NCBI GenBank assembly: GCA_964558315.1
Contig: CAZLCL010000017.1
Location: 1-17,016 of the forward strand
Origin: MWCM01 sp964558315
Lineage (GTDB): Bacteria; Patescibacteriota; UBA1384; XYA2-FULL-43-10
DNA length: 17,016 bases
Reading direction: 5' to 3'
A program made the translations under genes and the position numbers. Below the pieces are notes generated by a model. That model worked only from the letters and a program-made list of their open reading frames with translations. It was not told the DNA's origin and searched no databases. Of the stretch, positions 4,758 through 14,423 are shown one piece after another. Numbering within the stretch: the first letter of the stretch is position 1; the number at the start of each line of letters is the position of its first letter.

Positions 4758-6115
4758 TTTTGTAGTATTTTTGTGCCGTTTGCCGTGTCTTTTAGCGTGT
4801 AGCCACCTCGTTCGATCTCTTCTCTAATCCTATCCGCCTCCGCAAAATTCTTTTCAATTTTAGCTTTACTTCTTAACTCCGATAGAGCCAGAATCTCTTT
4901 CGGGATTGATTCAATGATCGACTCTTGTAATCCCAAAGCCAAGATCTCTTTATCCAGATATTGAATTGTCGCATATTTTTCGTCTTCTTTGACTTCTGTA
5001 TCTCTTACCATCTCCCACACAACAGCCAACGCCTCCGGAGTGTTCAAATCATCAAAGATTTTTTCTTTGAACTGGCTTAGATATTTCGAATCCAAGGTTT
5101 GTGATCGATTTGTTGACTGTGCCTTATTCTCTATCTCTTGTGCGATTCTTTGCAATCTGAGCCGCGAATTTTTGGCTGATTCCATGCCCTCCCATGTAAA
5201 GTTCAGTTTAGAGCGATAATGGGCTTGCAAGCAGAGATAACGAAAATCCAAGGGGCTAAAGCCCTTACCGATAATATCATCAAGAGTATAAAAGTTATTT
5301 AGGCTTTTGCTCATCTTTTTGCCATCAACAAGCAGATGTTCGCCATGCACCCAATATTTGGCAAATTGTTTGCCGGTAGCGGCTTCGCTTTGGGCAATCT
5401 CGTTTTCATGGTGGGGAAAGATTAAATCTACTCCTCCGGCATGAATATCTATTGTTTGCCCCAGCTCTTTTTGGCTCATAGCCGAACACTCGATGTGCCA
5501 ACCCGGCCGCCCTTTGCCCAGTGATGTTTCCCAATAAATCTCCCCGTCGCTTGCGTCCCAAGCTTTCCACAGGGCAAAATCTGCCGGATTCTCCTTGTTG
5601 TATTCGTCTTGAGACACTCTGGCACCGCTTTTTAGGCCACTTTTATCAAGATTGGACAGCTTGCCATAATCTGCAAATTTATTTATAGAAAAATATATTG
5701 ATTTGTCTTCTCCTTTGTAGGCATAGCCTTTGTCGAGCAGGAAGTTAACCAACTCGACCATCTGCTCTATATACTGCGTGGCTTTGGTTATTTTTGTTGG
5801 TGGTAATATATTAAGTTTAGATAAATCCTCGAAAAATATCTTCTGGTATTTTTGAGTAAGCTTGGTGTGCTTTGATTTGATCCCCTGTCCTTTTTTAATG
5901 GTTTTGTCATCAATATCGGTAATATTCATGACATGATTTACTTTAAATCCAGCAGACATTAATGCCCTTTTGAGAATATCTTCAAAGATAAAGGTTCTTA
6001 GGTTGCCGATATGGGCATGATCGTAAACCGTTGGGCCACAGGTATAATAAGAAACCTCTTTGCTCAAGGGCTTAAATATCTCTTCTCTTTTGCTCAGGGT
6101 GTTAAATATTTTCAT
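4754..6115 (-). CDS. cysS: Cysteinyl-tRNA synthetase, 453 aa
   Basis: This class I synthetase charges tRNA-Cys. The active-site zinc ligands are all present: C26 (TCGPTVYDH), C210 (WHIECS), H235 and E239 (FPHHENE). The ATP-binding HIGH motif appears as HIGN (35-38), and KMSKS is at 267-271; ITDIDDK follows the usual spacing. The length is normal for the family (E. coli 461). The ATG at 6115 has a short AGG just upstream. A weak promoter-like pair, TTGTAA-17-TATTTT, lies in the 40 nt before it, after the terminator of the zinc-ribbon gene. The 3' end overlaps dus by 4 bp, so two tRNA-directed enzymes are made from one message. Confidence 0.97.
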   Translation of the reverse strand: MKIFNTLSKREEIFKPLSKEVSYYTCGPTVYDHAHIGNLRTFIFEDILKRALMSAGFKVNHVMNITDIDDKTIKKGQGIKSKHTKLTQKYQKIFFEDLSKLNILPPTKITKATQYIEQMVELVNFLLDKGYAYKGEDKSIYFSINKFADYGKLSNLDKSGLKSGARVSQDEYNKENPADFALWKAWDASDGEIYWETSLGKGRPGWHIECSAMSQKELGQTIDIHAGGVDLIFPHHENEIAQSEAATGKQFAKYWVHGEHLLVDGKKMSKSLNNFYTLDDIIGKGFSPLDFRYLCLQAHYRSKLNFTWEGMESAKNSRLRLQRIAQEIENKAQSTNRSQTLDSKYLSQFKEKIFDDLNTPEALAVVWEMVRDTEVKEDEKYATIQYLDKEILALGLQESIIESIPKEILALSELRSKAKIEKNFAEADRIREEIERGGYTLKDTANGTKILQK

Positions 6116-6160
6116 AACCTGTTACTAAAATATCGAATTTAGTAATTATTTACAATACAA

Positions 6161-6198
6161 AAAGCTCGTTTCGTGCTCACCAACCAAAAACGAGCTTC
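6161..6198 (-). terminator. Rho-independent terminator of the zinc-ribbon gene
   Basis: A perfect 10-bp stem, AAGCTCGTTT (6162-6171) with AAACGAGCTT (6188-6197), closes a 16-nt loop. On the minus strand the stem runs into TTTTTG, as expected for termination of the small gene ending at 6220. Confidence 0.75.
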
Positions 6199-6219
6199 TT
6201 TAACAGATTTGTTCAGTTT

Positions 6220-6423
6220 TTATTTATCTTCTTCCCAAGAAAAATCATCTTCTTCATCAATTGGGGTAGCTAACTCATCGTCGTCATAATTATCCTGATC
6301 TCTATCGAGGTCGTCGGTGCTATCGATTTTTGTCATTTTTGCTCCGCAACCTGGACATTTCCCGGTGTCTGGCTCAAGCGTAGTGCTATAACCACACTCG
6401 TCACATACCCATTCGTCTGGCAT
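6220..6423 (-). CDS. Small acidic rubredoxin-like zinc-ribbon protein, 67 aa
   Basis: The N-terminal half carries two CxxC knuckles, C7/C10 (CDECG) and C23/C26 (CPGCG), 12 residues apart, as in rubredoxin-like or zinc-ribbon domains that bind one Zn or Fe. The C-terminal half is a run of Asp and Glu ending FSWEEDK, giving a very acidic tail. I chose ATG at 6423 because AGGAG lies about 6 nt upstream and a consensus promoter sits at 6463-6491. An in-frame ATG at 6510 would place that promoter inside the gene. It has its own promoter and terminator, so it is a single-gene unit. A role in partner binding is likely, but the function is unknown. Confidence 0.75.
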   Translation of the reverse strand: MPDEWVCDECGYSTTLEPDTGKCPGCGAKMTKIDSTDDLDRDQDNYDDDELATPIDEEDDFSWEEDK

Positions 6424-6462
6424 ATCTCTCCTGATTTTTGTTTTAATGTTTCTACTCGAAAA

Positions 6463-6491
6463 ATTGTATATGAGCTTATTTGATGTGTCAA
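6463..6491 (-). promoter_or_regulatory. Sigma70 promoter of the zinc-ribbon gene
   Basis: On the minus strand TTGACA (6491-6486) is followed after exactly 17 nt by TACAAT (6468-6463). The predicted transcript starts near 6456, leaving a leader of about 33 nt before ATG at 6423. Confidence 0.75.
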
Positions 6492-6510
6492 TATGGAATA
6501 ATATTAGCAC

Positions 6511-6721
6511 TAGTCTTGACTTTTTTAACTTATCAACAACTGGACCGGAATAACGAATTAGGAATAAAGAATAATGGCTATCGGATAATATTCAATAGCT
6601 AATAATCAATACTCAATAAATATGTAAAGAATAAATAATGTTCAATATAAAGTAAGTAGAAATATTGAGAGTTGTGCAATCGCATATTCCTTGGTCATTG
6701 AATATTGAACGGTTGAATATT
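6511..6721. repeat. Gap filled with AT-rich words, including copy 5 on the plus strand
   Basis: At 6551-6577 the plus strand reads TAACGAATTAGGAATAAAGA and then ATAATGG, an inverted-orientation copy of the NNELRI word. It is followed by variants of ATTCAATA, AATAATCAATA and TTGAATATTGAACGGTTGAA (to 6718). No gene is visible in these 211 bases. Confidence 0.55.
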
Positions 6722-7330
6722 TTACTCAATCTCTCTTCTGCCCTCGAGCGAGCGCTTTAAGGTCACTTCGTCTGCATATTCTAAATCCCCACCCATGGGT
6801 AATCCACGCGCAATGCGAGTAATAATAATTTTCTGATTTGTCGAAATAACTTTCTCCTTAATATATGAGGCTGTTGCTTCACCTTCAAAATTTGGATTTG
6901 TAGCAATAATTATTTCTCTAATTTTGCCATTTTTATCTGATAACCGGTCAATTAGCTCTGTAATTCTTAAATTTTCCGGCCCAATGCCATTTAGGGGATC
7001 AATTGATCCGCCAAGAACATGATAAAGACCGACAAAGCCACCACTTTTTTCCAAAGCAATTACATCAAGAGGTTCCTCTACCACCGCTATTAGCCCTTTA
7101 TCTCTCTTTGCATCTCTGCAGACAATGCATAAATCGCTATCGGTTAAATTATAACATGTGGGACATATTTTTAATTCTTTTTTTAATAAAGATAGGGCAG
7201 AGCTAAATCTGTTTAAATCATAATCGGGTTTAGTTAATAGATAAAATACCAGCCTGGCCGCTGTTTTATTGCCAATCCCCGGAAGTTTAGCGAACTCATC
7301 TATTAAATTTTGAACAGATTTTGGAAGCAT
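6722..7330 (-). CDS. recR: Recombination mediator protein RecR, 202 aa
   Basis: RecR acts with RecF/RecO to load RecA on gapped DNA. The protein shows the expected order: an N-terminal helix-hairpin-helix (LPGIGNKTAARL, 16-27), a C4 zinc finger (C56, C59, C68, C71), then a Toprim domain with VVEEP (83-87) and the ATNPNFEGEATASYI block from 143. The conserved TRIARGLPMGGDLEYAD stretch (171-187) follows. Length is typical (E. coli 201). The ATG at 7330 has no good Shine-Dalgarno sequence; the preceding 87 nt hold word repeats. It follows topA on the same strand and may be cotranscribed with dprA-topA. Confidence 0.96.
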   Translation of the reverse strand: MLPKSVQNLIDEFAKLPGIGNKTAARLVFYLLTKPDYDLNRFSSALSLLKKELKICPTCYNLTDSDLCIVCRDAKRDKGLIAVVEEPLDVIALEKSGGFVGLYHVLGGSIDPLNGIGPENLRITELIDRLSDKNGKIREIIIATNPNFEGEATASYIKEKVISTNQKIIITRIARGLPMGGDLEYADEVTLKRSLEGRREIE

Positions 7331-7403
7331 ATATTTTTGAACATAAAGGTTAAAATTAAAACAATGGGCTCAAGTTCACTAAGACGCCTTGATTTTTGTC
7401 ATG

Positions 7404-9568
<2,165 letters not shown>

Positions 9569-9590
9569 TTTTATTTTTCCTATTGTTTAA

Positions 9591-10682
9591 TTATTTTTTT
9601 CTCCAAATTCCACCAACATTCTCTAAAATACCTTTCATTTCTAGCATTGTCAAAACATGAGTTACTGTGGCAACATTAATATTGCTGGCCCTGCAAATTT
9701 CGTCACAACTTAGACCCTCCGATGTAAAAATATTTAATATCTTATCTTCTTCTAGACTGCTTTTTATATAATTTTGCGCTTTTTGCTGGATTTTCAATGC
9801 TTTTATATCTAATCCATTTAATACATTCTCAACCGAGTCAGCAACCATTGCCCCTTGAGAAATTAGCCAGTTGCACCCTGCAGATGATTCCGAATCTATC
9901 GGCCCGGGCACAGCATATACTTCTCGATTATAGTCAATGGCCAATAGGGCGGTAATTAAAGCCCCTGATTCTTTTGCCGCTTCAATTACCAATACAGCCT
10001 TAGACAATGCGGCAATTATCCTATTGCGAGCCGGAAAGTTGCTCTTAAAAGGCTCCGTGCCGGGAACATACTCCGAAATAATTGCGCCATTATTGGAAAT
10101 TATTTTGTCTGCTAGACTTTTATTAGACGTCGGATAAATTCTATCCAAGCCACAACCCAGCACTGCCAAAGTCATACCGTCTGCCTCGAGTGTAGAATTG
10201 TGAGCAATTGAGTCTATGCCAAGAGCCATTCCGGAAATAACTGTTAACCCAGACATTGCAAATTGCCTACAAAATTTTGCACAAATTCTAGCTCCATAAT
10301 TTGAATATTTCCTTGAGCCAACTACTGAAATAGTGATATTATTTAGAACTGCAATATCTCCTTTAACAAATATAATTGCCGGGTGGTCTTTAGCCTCAAG
10401 GAGAAGTTTGGGATACTCTTTATCTAAATAGGTCACATAGCCTATTTGATGTCTTTTTAAGGTATTTTCTATTTCAAAAAGAGAAAAAGACTTTGTCTCT
10501 TCAATATATTGAGATATTTTTTCTCCACAAAACTCTCTAAGCCTTTCTTGGCGCAAAAAATATATCTGCCTTAAATCCCCCTTGCCGAGACGACGGATCT
10601 TTTTTATTGTTTGGCCACCAATTTTTGGATGGTGAGAAAGCAACAGAATTATTTCATTCTCAGTAAATTTTTTATTGTCCAT
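9591..10682 (-). CDS. dprA: DNA-processing protein DprA (Smf), 363 aa
   Basis: DprA binds incoming single-stranded DNA in natural transformation and loads RecA. The Rossmann-fold core shows GSRKYSNYG (122-130), SGMALGID (150-157), GCGLDRIYP (176-184), FPARNRIIA (216-224), the SGALITA block (239-245) and AVPGPI (257-262). A helical SAM/HhH-like region precedes it and a winged-helix domain follows (about 305-363), as in full-length family members. There is no ribosome site before the ATG at 10682. Instead a TATAAT sits so close that the transcript would begin at or near the start codon. It lies between mfd and topA; presence of DprA in a reduced genome fits uptake of environmental DNA (inference). 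Confidence 0.96.
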   Translation of the reverse strand: MDNKKFTENEIILLLSHHPKIGGQTIKKIRRLGKGDLRQIYFLRQERLREFCGEKISQYIEETKSFSLFEIENTLKRHQIGYVTYLDKEYPKLLLEAKDHPAIIFVKGDIAVLNNITISVVGSRKYSNYGARICAKFCRQFAMSGLTVISGMALGIDSIAHNSTLEADGMTLAVLGCGLDRIYPTSNKSLADKIISNNGAIISEYVPGTEPFKSNFPARNRIIAALSKAVLVIEAAKESGALITALLAIDYNREVYAVPGPIDSESSAGCNWLISQGAMVADSVENVLNGLDIKALKIQQKAQNYIKSSLEEDKILNIFTSEGLSCDEICRASNINVATVTHVLTMLEMKGILENVGGIWRKK

Positions 10683-10689
10683 TATTGGT

Positions 10690-10719
10690 ATTATACTTTT
10701 TTATTGCACTGTGCCTCAA
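10690..10719 (-). promoter_or_regulatory. Possible promoter giving a leaderless dprA mRNA
   Basis: On the minus strand TTGAGG (10719-10714) is followed after 18 nt by a perfect TATAAT (10695-10690). The usual start distance puts +1 at the A of the dprA ATG (10682) or one base away. The -35 box overlaps the mfd stop codon region. Confidence 0.4.
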
Positions 10720-12536
10720 GACAACTCCTTAATTTTATTCACAGCCTGACTGAGTAGTTGAGAGTAAAGCACAATACCCACTGCCTCCATGCTTCCATGT
10801 TGCTCCCTGCCCAGTATATTTCCGCCACCCCTAATCTCAAGATCGCTAAGTGCGATATTATAACCTGTCCCAAGTTCCGAATAGCTTATAATTGCTTTTA
10901 ATCTTTTATAAGCATTTTCAGATAATTTTTTTTCGCGATATGTCAACAAACAATACGACTGCTTATCGCTTCTACCGATTCTACCTCTAATTTGGTAAAG
11001 TTGCGATAAGCCAAATTTATCAGCTTTGTCCACTATTAATGTATTGACATTTTTTAGATCCAAACCATTTTCAATTATTGTGCTACAAACCAGAATATTT
11101 ATTTTTTTAGCGATAAAATCAGACATTACCTTTGCAAGAGCAAAACTTGTCATTTGCCCGTGAGCTTGTTCAATAATACAATTAGGAATTAACGTCCGAA
11201 GTTTCGAGACGAAGGCTGGCATAGTTTTTACATCATTATATAAATAATATATCTGCCCCTTGCGTTTTAGCTCTCTTTGAATGTATTTACTGATGACTGG
11301 AGTTAAATATTTTGTGCATTCCGTAATTATTGGCTTTCGTCCTGCCGGTGGTTGGTTGATCTGAGAAATATCTCTGATACCGGAAAGTGATATAAATAAC
11401 GTTCTGGGGATAGGGGTCGCTGATAATGATAATACGTTTATGCTTTCTCTAATTTTTTTAAAATACTCTTTTTGTGAGACACCAAACTTCTGCTCTTCAT
11501 CAATAATCACCAAATCGAGATATGGAAATCTTATTTTGGAGGACAATAATTTATGTGTGCCGATTATTACATCAATCTTGCCCTCTTTAATTTTTTTGAT
11601 ATCTTCATCTACTTTTTCTTTTTCAGTCATTCTGGTTAATATTGATATTTTAATAGGCAGATCCTTCATTCTTGAGGAGATATTTGCATAATGCTGTCCC
11701 GCCAATATTGTAGTCGGGCAGATAATCGCCGCTTGCTTTTTGTTTGAAATGGCTTGAACAATAGCTCTTAAAGCAACCTCTGTTTTGCCGAAACCAACAT
11801 CACCAACTATTAATCTGTCCATCGGGCGAGACTTAGATAAATCCATATATACGTCACAAATTGCCTTTTCTTGGTCTTCAGTTTCACAATACTCAAAGGT
11901 TTTTCTGATCTCTTTATCCCACTCCATATCAATAATATAGGGATCTTTTTTAACAACCTCGCGCCTAGCATATATTTTTAATAGCTCTTTGGCTAATTTT
12001 ATTGAATTTTCATAAGCTCTTTTTTTGGTTTTTGTCCAACTATCGCTACCAAGTTTATTTAGCTTTGGATTTTTCCCTACTCCAATATATTTTGTAATAT
12101 TGTCTTTTAATTCAAGTGGCAGGTATAAATAGCTATTGTTTAAATATTCGATTTTAATAAATATTTTATGGCCACTAGCACTTTCTTTTGTTAACAAACC
12201 CATAAATCTGCCTATGCCATGATCAATATGCACAACATGTTGATCAGGCATAATTTTGCTTCCGTTACAAATAATCAGGTTCTCGGAGATTAGTATTTTT
12301 TCATCATATTTTTTATTATCACTTATTAATATACTTTCGATCTGGTTACCGAATAAACTAATTATTACTTTACTTTGAAAATTAACAGGATAAATTGTAA
12401 TTGTGCCACCGATATTTACATAGTTGCCACTTTCGAGTTCGCTCAAACTAGATCGGCTATAACCCATTTTTTCAAGATCTTCAATAAGCTTTCTGATAAT
12501 TAATTTTTCGTTTTTTGTTATGATTAGGTTTGACAT
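10716..12536 (-). CDS. mfd: Compact transcription-repair coupling factor (Mfd), 606 aa
   Basis: Mfd moves stalled RNA polymerase off DNA and recruits UvrA. Present here: a short remnant of the UvrB-like region (NYVNIGGTITIYP, about 38-50), the RNA-polymerase-interacting CarD-like domain (VVHIDHGIGRFMGL, 101-114), and the SF2 translocase with GDVGFGKT (245-252), DEEQ (346-349) and SATPIPRT (372-379). Motif VI appears as QIRGRIGRS, and the TRG/RecG-type motif EIRGGGNILG lies at 567-576. Missing relative to the ~1150-aa E. coli protein are most of the N-terminal UvrA-binding module and the C-terminal autoinhibitory domain. The frame is intact with no upstream coding remnant, so this is a reduced form rather than a fresh truncation. 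The RID separates it from RecG. There is no clear ribosome site. Confidence 0.88.
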   Translation of the reverse strand: MSNLIITKNEKLIIRKLIEDLEKMGYSRSSLSELESGNYVNIGGTITIYPVNFQSKVIISLFGNQIESILISDNKKYDEKILISENLIICNGSKIMPDQHVVHIDHGIGRFMGLLTKESASGHKIFIKIEYLNNSYLYLPLELKDNITKYIGVGKNPKLNKLGSDSWTKTKKRAYENSIKLAKELLKIYARREVVKKDPYIIDMEWDKEIRKTFEYCETEDQEKAICDVYMDLSKSRPMDRLIVGDVGFGKTEVALRAIVQAISNKKQAAIICPTTILAGQHYANISSRMKDLPIKISILTRMTEKEKVDEDIKKIKEGKIDVIIGTHKLLSSKIRFPYLDLVIIDEEQKFGVSQKEYFKKIRESINVLSLSATPIPRTLFISLSGIRDISQINQPPAGRKPIITECTKYLTPVISKYIQRELKRKGQIYYLYNDVKTMPAFVSKLRTLIPNCIIEQAHGQMTSFALAKVMSDFIAKKINILVCSTIIENGLDLKNVNTLIVDKADKFGLSQLYQIRGRIGRSDKQSYCLLTYREKKLSENAYKRLKAIISYSELGTGYNIALSDLEIRGGGNILGREQHGSMEAVGIVLYSQLLSQAVNKIKELS

Positions 12537-12584
12537 AAAACCGATTTTCAGCTATTTATTATATATTAGGACATTGTAATATAT

Positions 12585-12654
12585 GTGCTATCTGAATGCC
12601 TTTGCCCCTCCTTTGGCTCCCAGCTCTTTAATTAAAGAGCTGGGCAGATAGCAC
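12585..12654 (-). promoter_or_regulatory. Structured leader upstream of mfd
   Basis: A perfect 10-bp stem (GTGCTATCTG 12585-12594 with CAGATAGCAC 12645-12654) encloses a second, perfect 26-bp palindrome (12619-12644, CCCAGCTCTTTAA and complement). A 24-nt single-stranded arm (12595-12618) remains. On the minus strand that arm carries AAAGGAGGGG, a strong Shine-Dalgarno-like sequence without a start codon nearby; on the plus strand it carries CCTCCTTT, like the 16S anti-SD. It lies between a TATAAT at 12669-12674 and mfd, so it would form the 5' leader. Confidence 0.55.
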
Positions 12655-12668
12655 AATATGATATAATT

Positions 12669-12674
12669 ATTATA
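12669..12674 (-). promoter_or_regulatory. Possible -10 box for mfd
   Basis: A perfect TATAAT on the minus strand just after the rplK terminator; no good -35 is present at 16-18 nt. A start near 12662 would give a ~126-nt leader containing the 12585-12654 structure. Confidence 0.35.
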
Positions 12675-12679
12675 CTATA

Positions 12680-12712
12680 AATAAATTACCCTCTTTTTGA
12701 GGGTAATTTATT
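12680..12712 (-). terminator. Terminator hairpin of the rplU-rplK operon
   Basis: A perfect 14-bp stem (12680-12693 with 12699-12712, core TTACCCTC/GAGGGTAA) has a 5-nt loop and a T-rich end. It lies 20 bp after the rplK stop. The loop is five T on the plus strand, and the A/T-rich flanks could also stop plus-strand transcription. Confidence 0.75.
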
Positions 12713-12732
12713 ATCTGTCATACTAATAATCT

Positions 12733-13158
12733 TTATTTTTCTATTTCCACACCCATGCTTCGAGCGGTTCCTGCGATAAGATTCATTGCTGATTCAATAC
12801 TTGAGGCATTCAGATCAGACATTTTTTGTTCAGCAATCTGTTTTAACTGCTTTTGAGTTAGTTTATAGACCTTATCTTTTTTAGGATTTGCGCTACCCTT
12901 AGCAATACCAGCGGTTTTTAGTATTAATACTGCGGCAGGAGGTTCTTTGGTAATAAACGAGAAAGTTCTATCTTCATAAACTGTTATCTCTACAGGAATA
13001 ACCGTATCACCCTTATCTCTTGTCTGCTCATTGAACTGTTGGCAGAACTCCATGATATTTACACCATGCTGGCCTAATGCAGGGCCAACAGGAGGAGCCG
13101 GATTCGCTTTACCGGCAGGACATTGAAGTTTTATAATTGTTTTAATTGGTTTTGCCAT
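12733..13158 (-). CDS. rplK: Large ribosomal subunit protein uL11, 141 aa
   Basis: uL11 binds 23S rRNA at the GTPase-associated centre. The N-terminal domain has the conserved Pro-rich PAGKANPAPPVGPALGQHGV segment (15-34) and the C-terminal domain the rRNA-binding LKTAGIAKGSANP and IAGTARSMGVEIE stretches. Length matches the family (E. coli 142). It follows nusG by 28 bp, the usual neighbour, but rplA (uL1), which normally comes next, is absent: the next feature is a terminator and then mfd. The start is set by the conserved MAKPIKTIIKLQ beginning; its ribosome site is poor. Confidence 0.97.
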   Translation of the reverse strand: MAKPIKTIIKLQCPAGKANPAPPVGPALGQHGVNIMEFCQQFNEQTRDKGDTVIPVEITVYEDRTFSFITKEPPAAVLILKTAGIAKGSANPKKDKVYKLTQKQLKQIAEQKMSDLNASSIESAMNLIAGTARSMGVEIEK

Positions 13159-13186
13159 CTTATGTCTTTCTATCTGTGCATAAATA

Positions 13187-13807
13187 TTATACTTTTTTCA
13201 CCTGCAAAAAATCTAAATTAACCGGAGTTTCTCTTCCAAACATATTAACTAATACTTTAACGGATCCTTTATCCTCGTTTATCTCTTCGACTTTGCCTTC
13301 AAATCCCTTTAGGGCACCATCGTTAATTCTAACTAAGTCACCCAATGCAAAATCCACTTTATATTTTGGCTCTTCCACACCCATTCTTTTTTTGATCCGA
13401 CTTATTTCATCTATGGACATTGGAGTTGGCCGAACACCGAAACCAATAAAACCTGTAACATTAGGTGTATTTCTAACCACATACCAAGAATCGTCTGTAA
13501 CAATCATGTCAACCAATACATAGCCAGGAAATATTCTTTTCTCGACAATTTTTCTCTTGCCGTTTTTAATTTCTATTTGCTTCTCTTTTGGGACGGTAAC
13601 ATCAAATATTTTATCTTTCATACCCAGTGATTCGATTCTTTGTTTAAGAGCGCTCGCAACCTGTTCTTCATACCCTGAATATGTATGAACCACATACCAA
13701 TTTCTTTCACCAGACTGCTTTAAAGTCAAAAACTTTCTCTCCTTTTTTGACTTTATCGGAGAATCGCTTTTTACAGAATCTTCTTTTTTATCTTGATTAT
13801 TATTCAT
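13187..13807 (-). CDS. nusG: Transcription antitermination/termination factor NusG, 206 aa
   Basis: NusG binds RNA polymerase and links it to Rho or the ribosome. The NGN domain begins near residue 36 (NWYVVHTYSGYEEQV) and includes KRKIVEKRIFPGYVLV and the RNTPNVTGFIG block. The KOW domain occupies about 150-206 (GDLVRINDGALKGFEGKV). Residues 1-35 are an extra Lys-, Asp- and Ser-rich segment not present in the ~180-aa E. coli protein; an alternative in-frame start inside it is not obvious. AAGGGA lies about 7 nt before the ATG, which is 1 nt after the secE stop, so the genes are coupled. Confidence 0.97.
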   Translation of the reverse strand: MNNNQDKKEDSVKSDSPIKSKKERKFLTLKQSGERNWYVVHTYSGYEEQVASALKQRIESLGMKDKIFDVTVPKEKQIEIKNGKRKIVEKRIFPGYVLVDMIVTDDSWYVVRNTPNVTGFIGFGVRPTPMSIDEISRIKKRMGVEEPKYKVDFALGDLVRINDGALKGFEGKVEEINEDKGSVKVLVNMFGRETPVNLDFLQVKKV

Positions 13808-13808
13808 T

Positions 13809-14015
13809 TTATCCCTTTTTCAAAGATAGAAAGTATTCAAATGCTTTTGATAGTCCAAAATCAATTATTGATACAACTATCATTACGACAACTGATACAA
13901 TTATCACAATTATTGTATGATTAATCACAGTTTTTCTTGAAGGCCAAACAACCTTTTGAATTTCTTGATAAACCCCTTGAAAAAATACTTTTGTTGAAGT
14001 AAATACTTTTTTCAT
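13809..14015 (-). CDS. secE: Preprotein translocase subunit SecE, 68 aa
   Basis: SecE is the small membrane subunit that clamps SecY in the protein-export channel. It has the short amphipathic helix with the conserved KVVWPSRK motif (21-28) followed by one hydrophobic membrane span (about 34-57), as in the minimal single-span form. Its ATG shares a base with the rplU stop (TAATG), and nusG follows at once, the standard secE-nusG pair. Confidence 0.95.
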   Translation of the reverse strand: MKKVFTSTKVFFQGVYQEIQKVVWPSRKTVINHTIIVIIVSVVVMIVVSIIDFGLSKAFEYFLSLKKG

Positions 14016-14326
14016 TATTTTTCTAAAATTTTGTCAATTTTTATTGTAACAAAATCTTGTCTATGGCTACCAATTTTTTTATATCTTTTTTTAGAATGAA
14101 ATTTTATTACAGATGTTTTTGAAGTCTGGCCAATCTCTAAAACCTCACCCTTGACGCTAGCACTCTTAAGATATGGCTGACCAATTAGAACCTTATCTCC
14201 GCTAATCAGCAAGACTTGATCAAATGTAATTTTATCTCCTTTTTTACAATCAAATAAGGGAAAACGGTATTCACCCTTTTCTGTTACTTTGATCTGCGAA
14301 CCTTTGTAATCAATTATTGCAAACAT
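14015..14326 (-). CDS. rplU: Large ribosomal subunit protein bL21, 103 aa
   Basis: bL21 is a 23S rRNA-binding protein of standard length (103 aa in E. coli). The recognisable features are the start MFAIIDYKGSQIKVTEKGEY, the central DQVLLI and the basic rRNA-binding segment KFHSKKRYKKIGSHRQDF. AGGTG lies 6 nt before the ATG at 14326. Normally rplU pairs with rpmA; here it leads directly into secE with a 1-nt overlap, so it is the first gene of an unusual rplU-secE-nusG-rplK operon with a strong promoter upstream. Confidence 0.96.
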   Translation of the reverse strand: MFAIIDYKGSQIKVTEKGEYRFPLFDCKKGDKITFDQVLLISGDKVLIGQPYLKSASVKGEVLEIGQTSKTSVIKFHSKKRYKKIGSHRQDFVTIKIDKILEK

Positions 14327-14339
14327 ATTTCACCTAAAT

Positions 14340-14358
14340 TAAAAAAGACCTGCGGTCT
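14340..14358 (-). terminator. Short hairpin with U-run in the rplU leader
   Basis: On the minus strand AGACC-GCA-GGTCT is followed by six T. It lies downstream of the predicted rplU start site (near 14366) and before the rplU ribosome site, so it could end rodA read-through or attenuate the ribosomal operon. The stem is only 5 bp. Confidence 0.4.
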
Positions 14359-14372
14359 ATATTATTATCTTA

Positions 14373-14402
14373 CTTATACCATATATCTCCGATTTAAGTC
14401 AA
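14373..14402 (-). promoter_or_regulatory. Sigma70 promoter of the rplU operon
   Basis: On the minus strand TTGACT (14402-14397), an 18-nt spacer and TATAAG (14378-14373) preceded by TGG, an extended -10. The box positions leave a leader of about 40 nt to the rplU ATG. Confidence 0.65.
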
Positions 14403-14423
14403 GCTTTTTGTTAAAAATGCCAT

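Noticed and set aside
6424..6510. ATG start at 6510 for the zinc-ribbon gene
   Set aside because: The promoter -35, -10 and a strong ribosome site all lie inside this extension, and its residues do not look like part of the domain.
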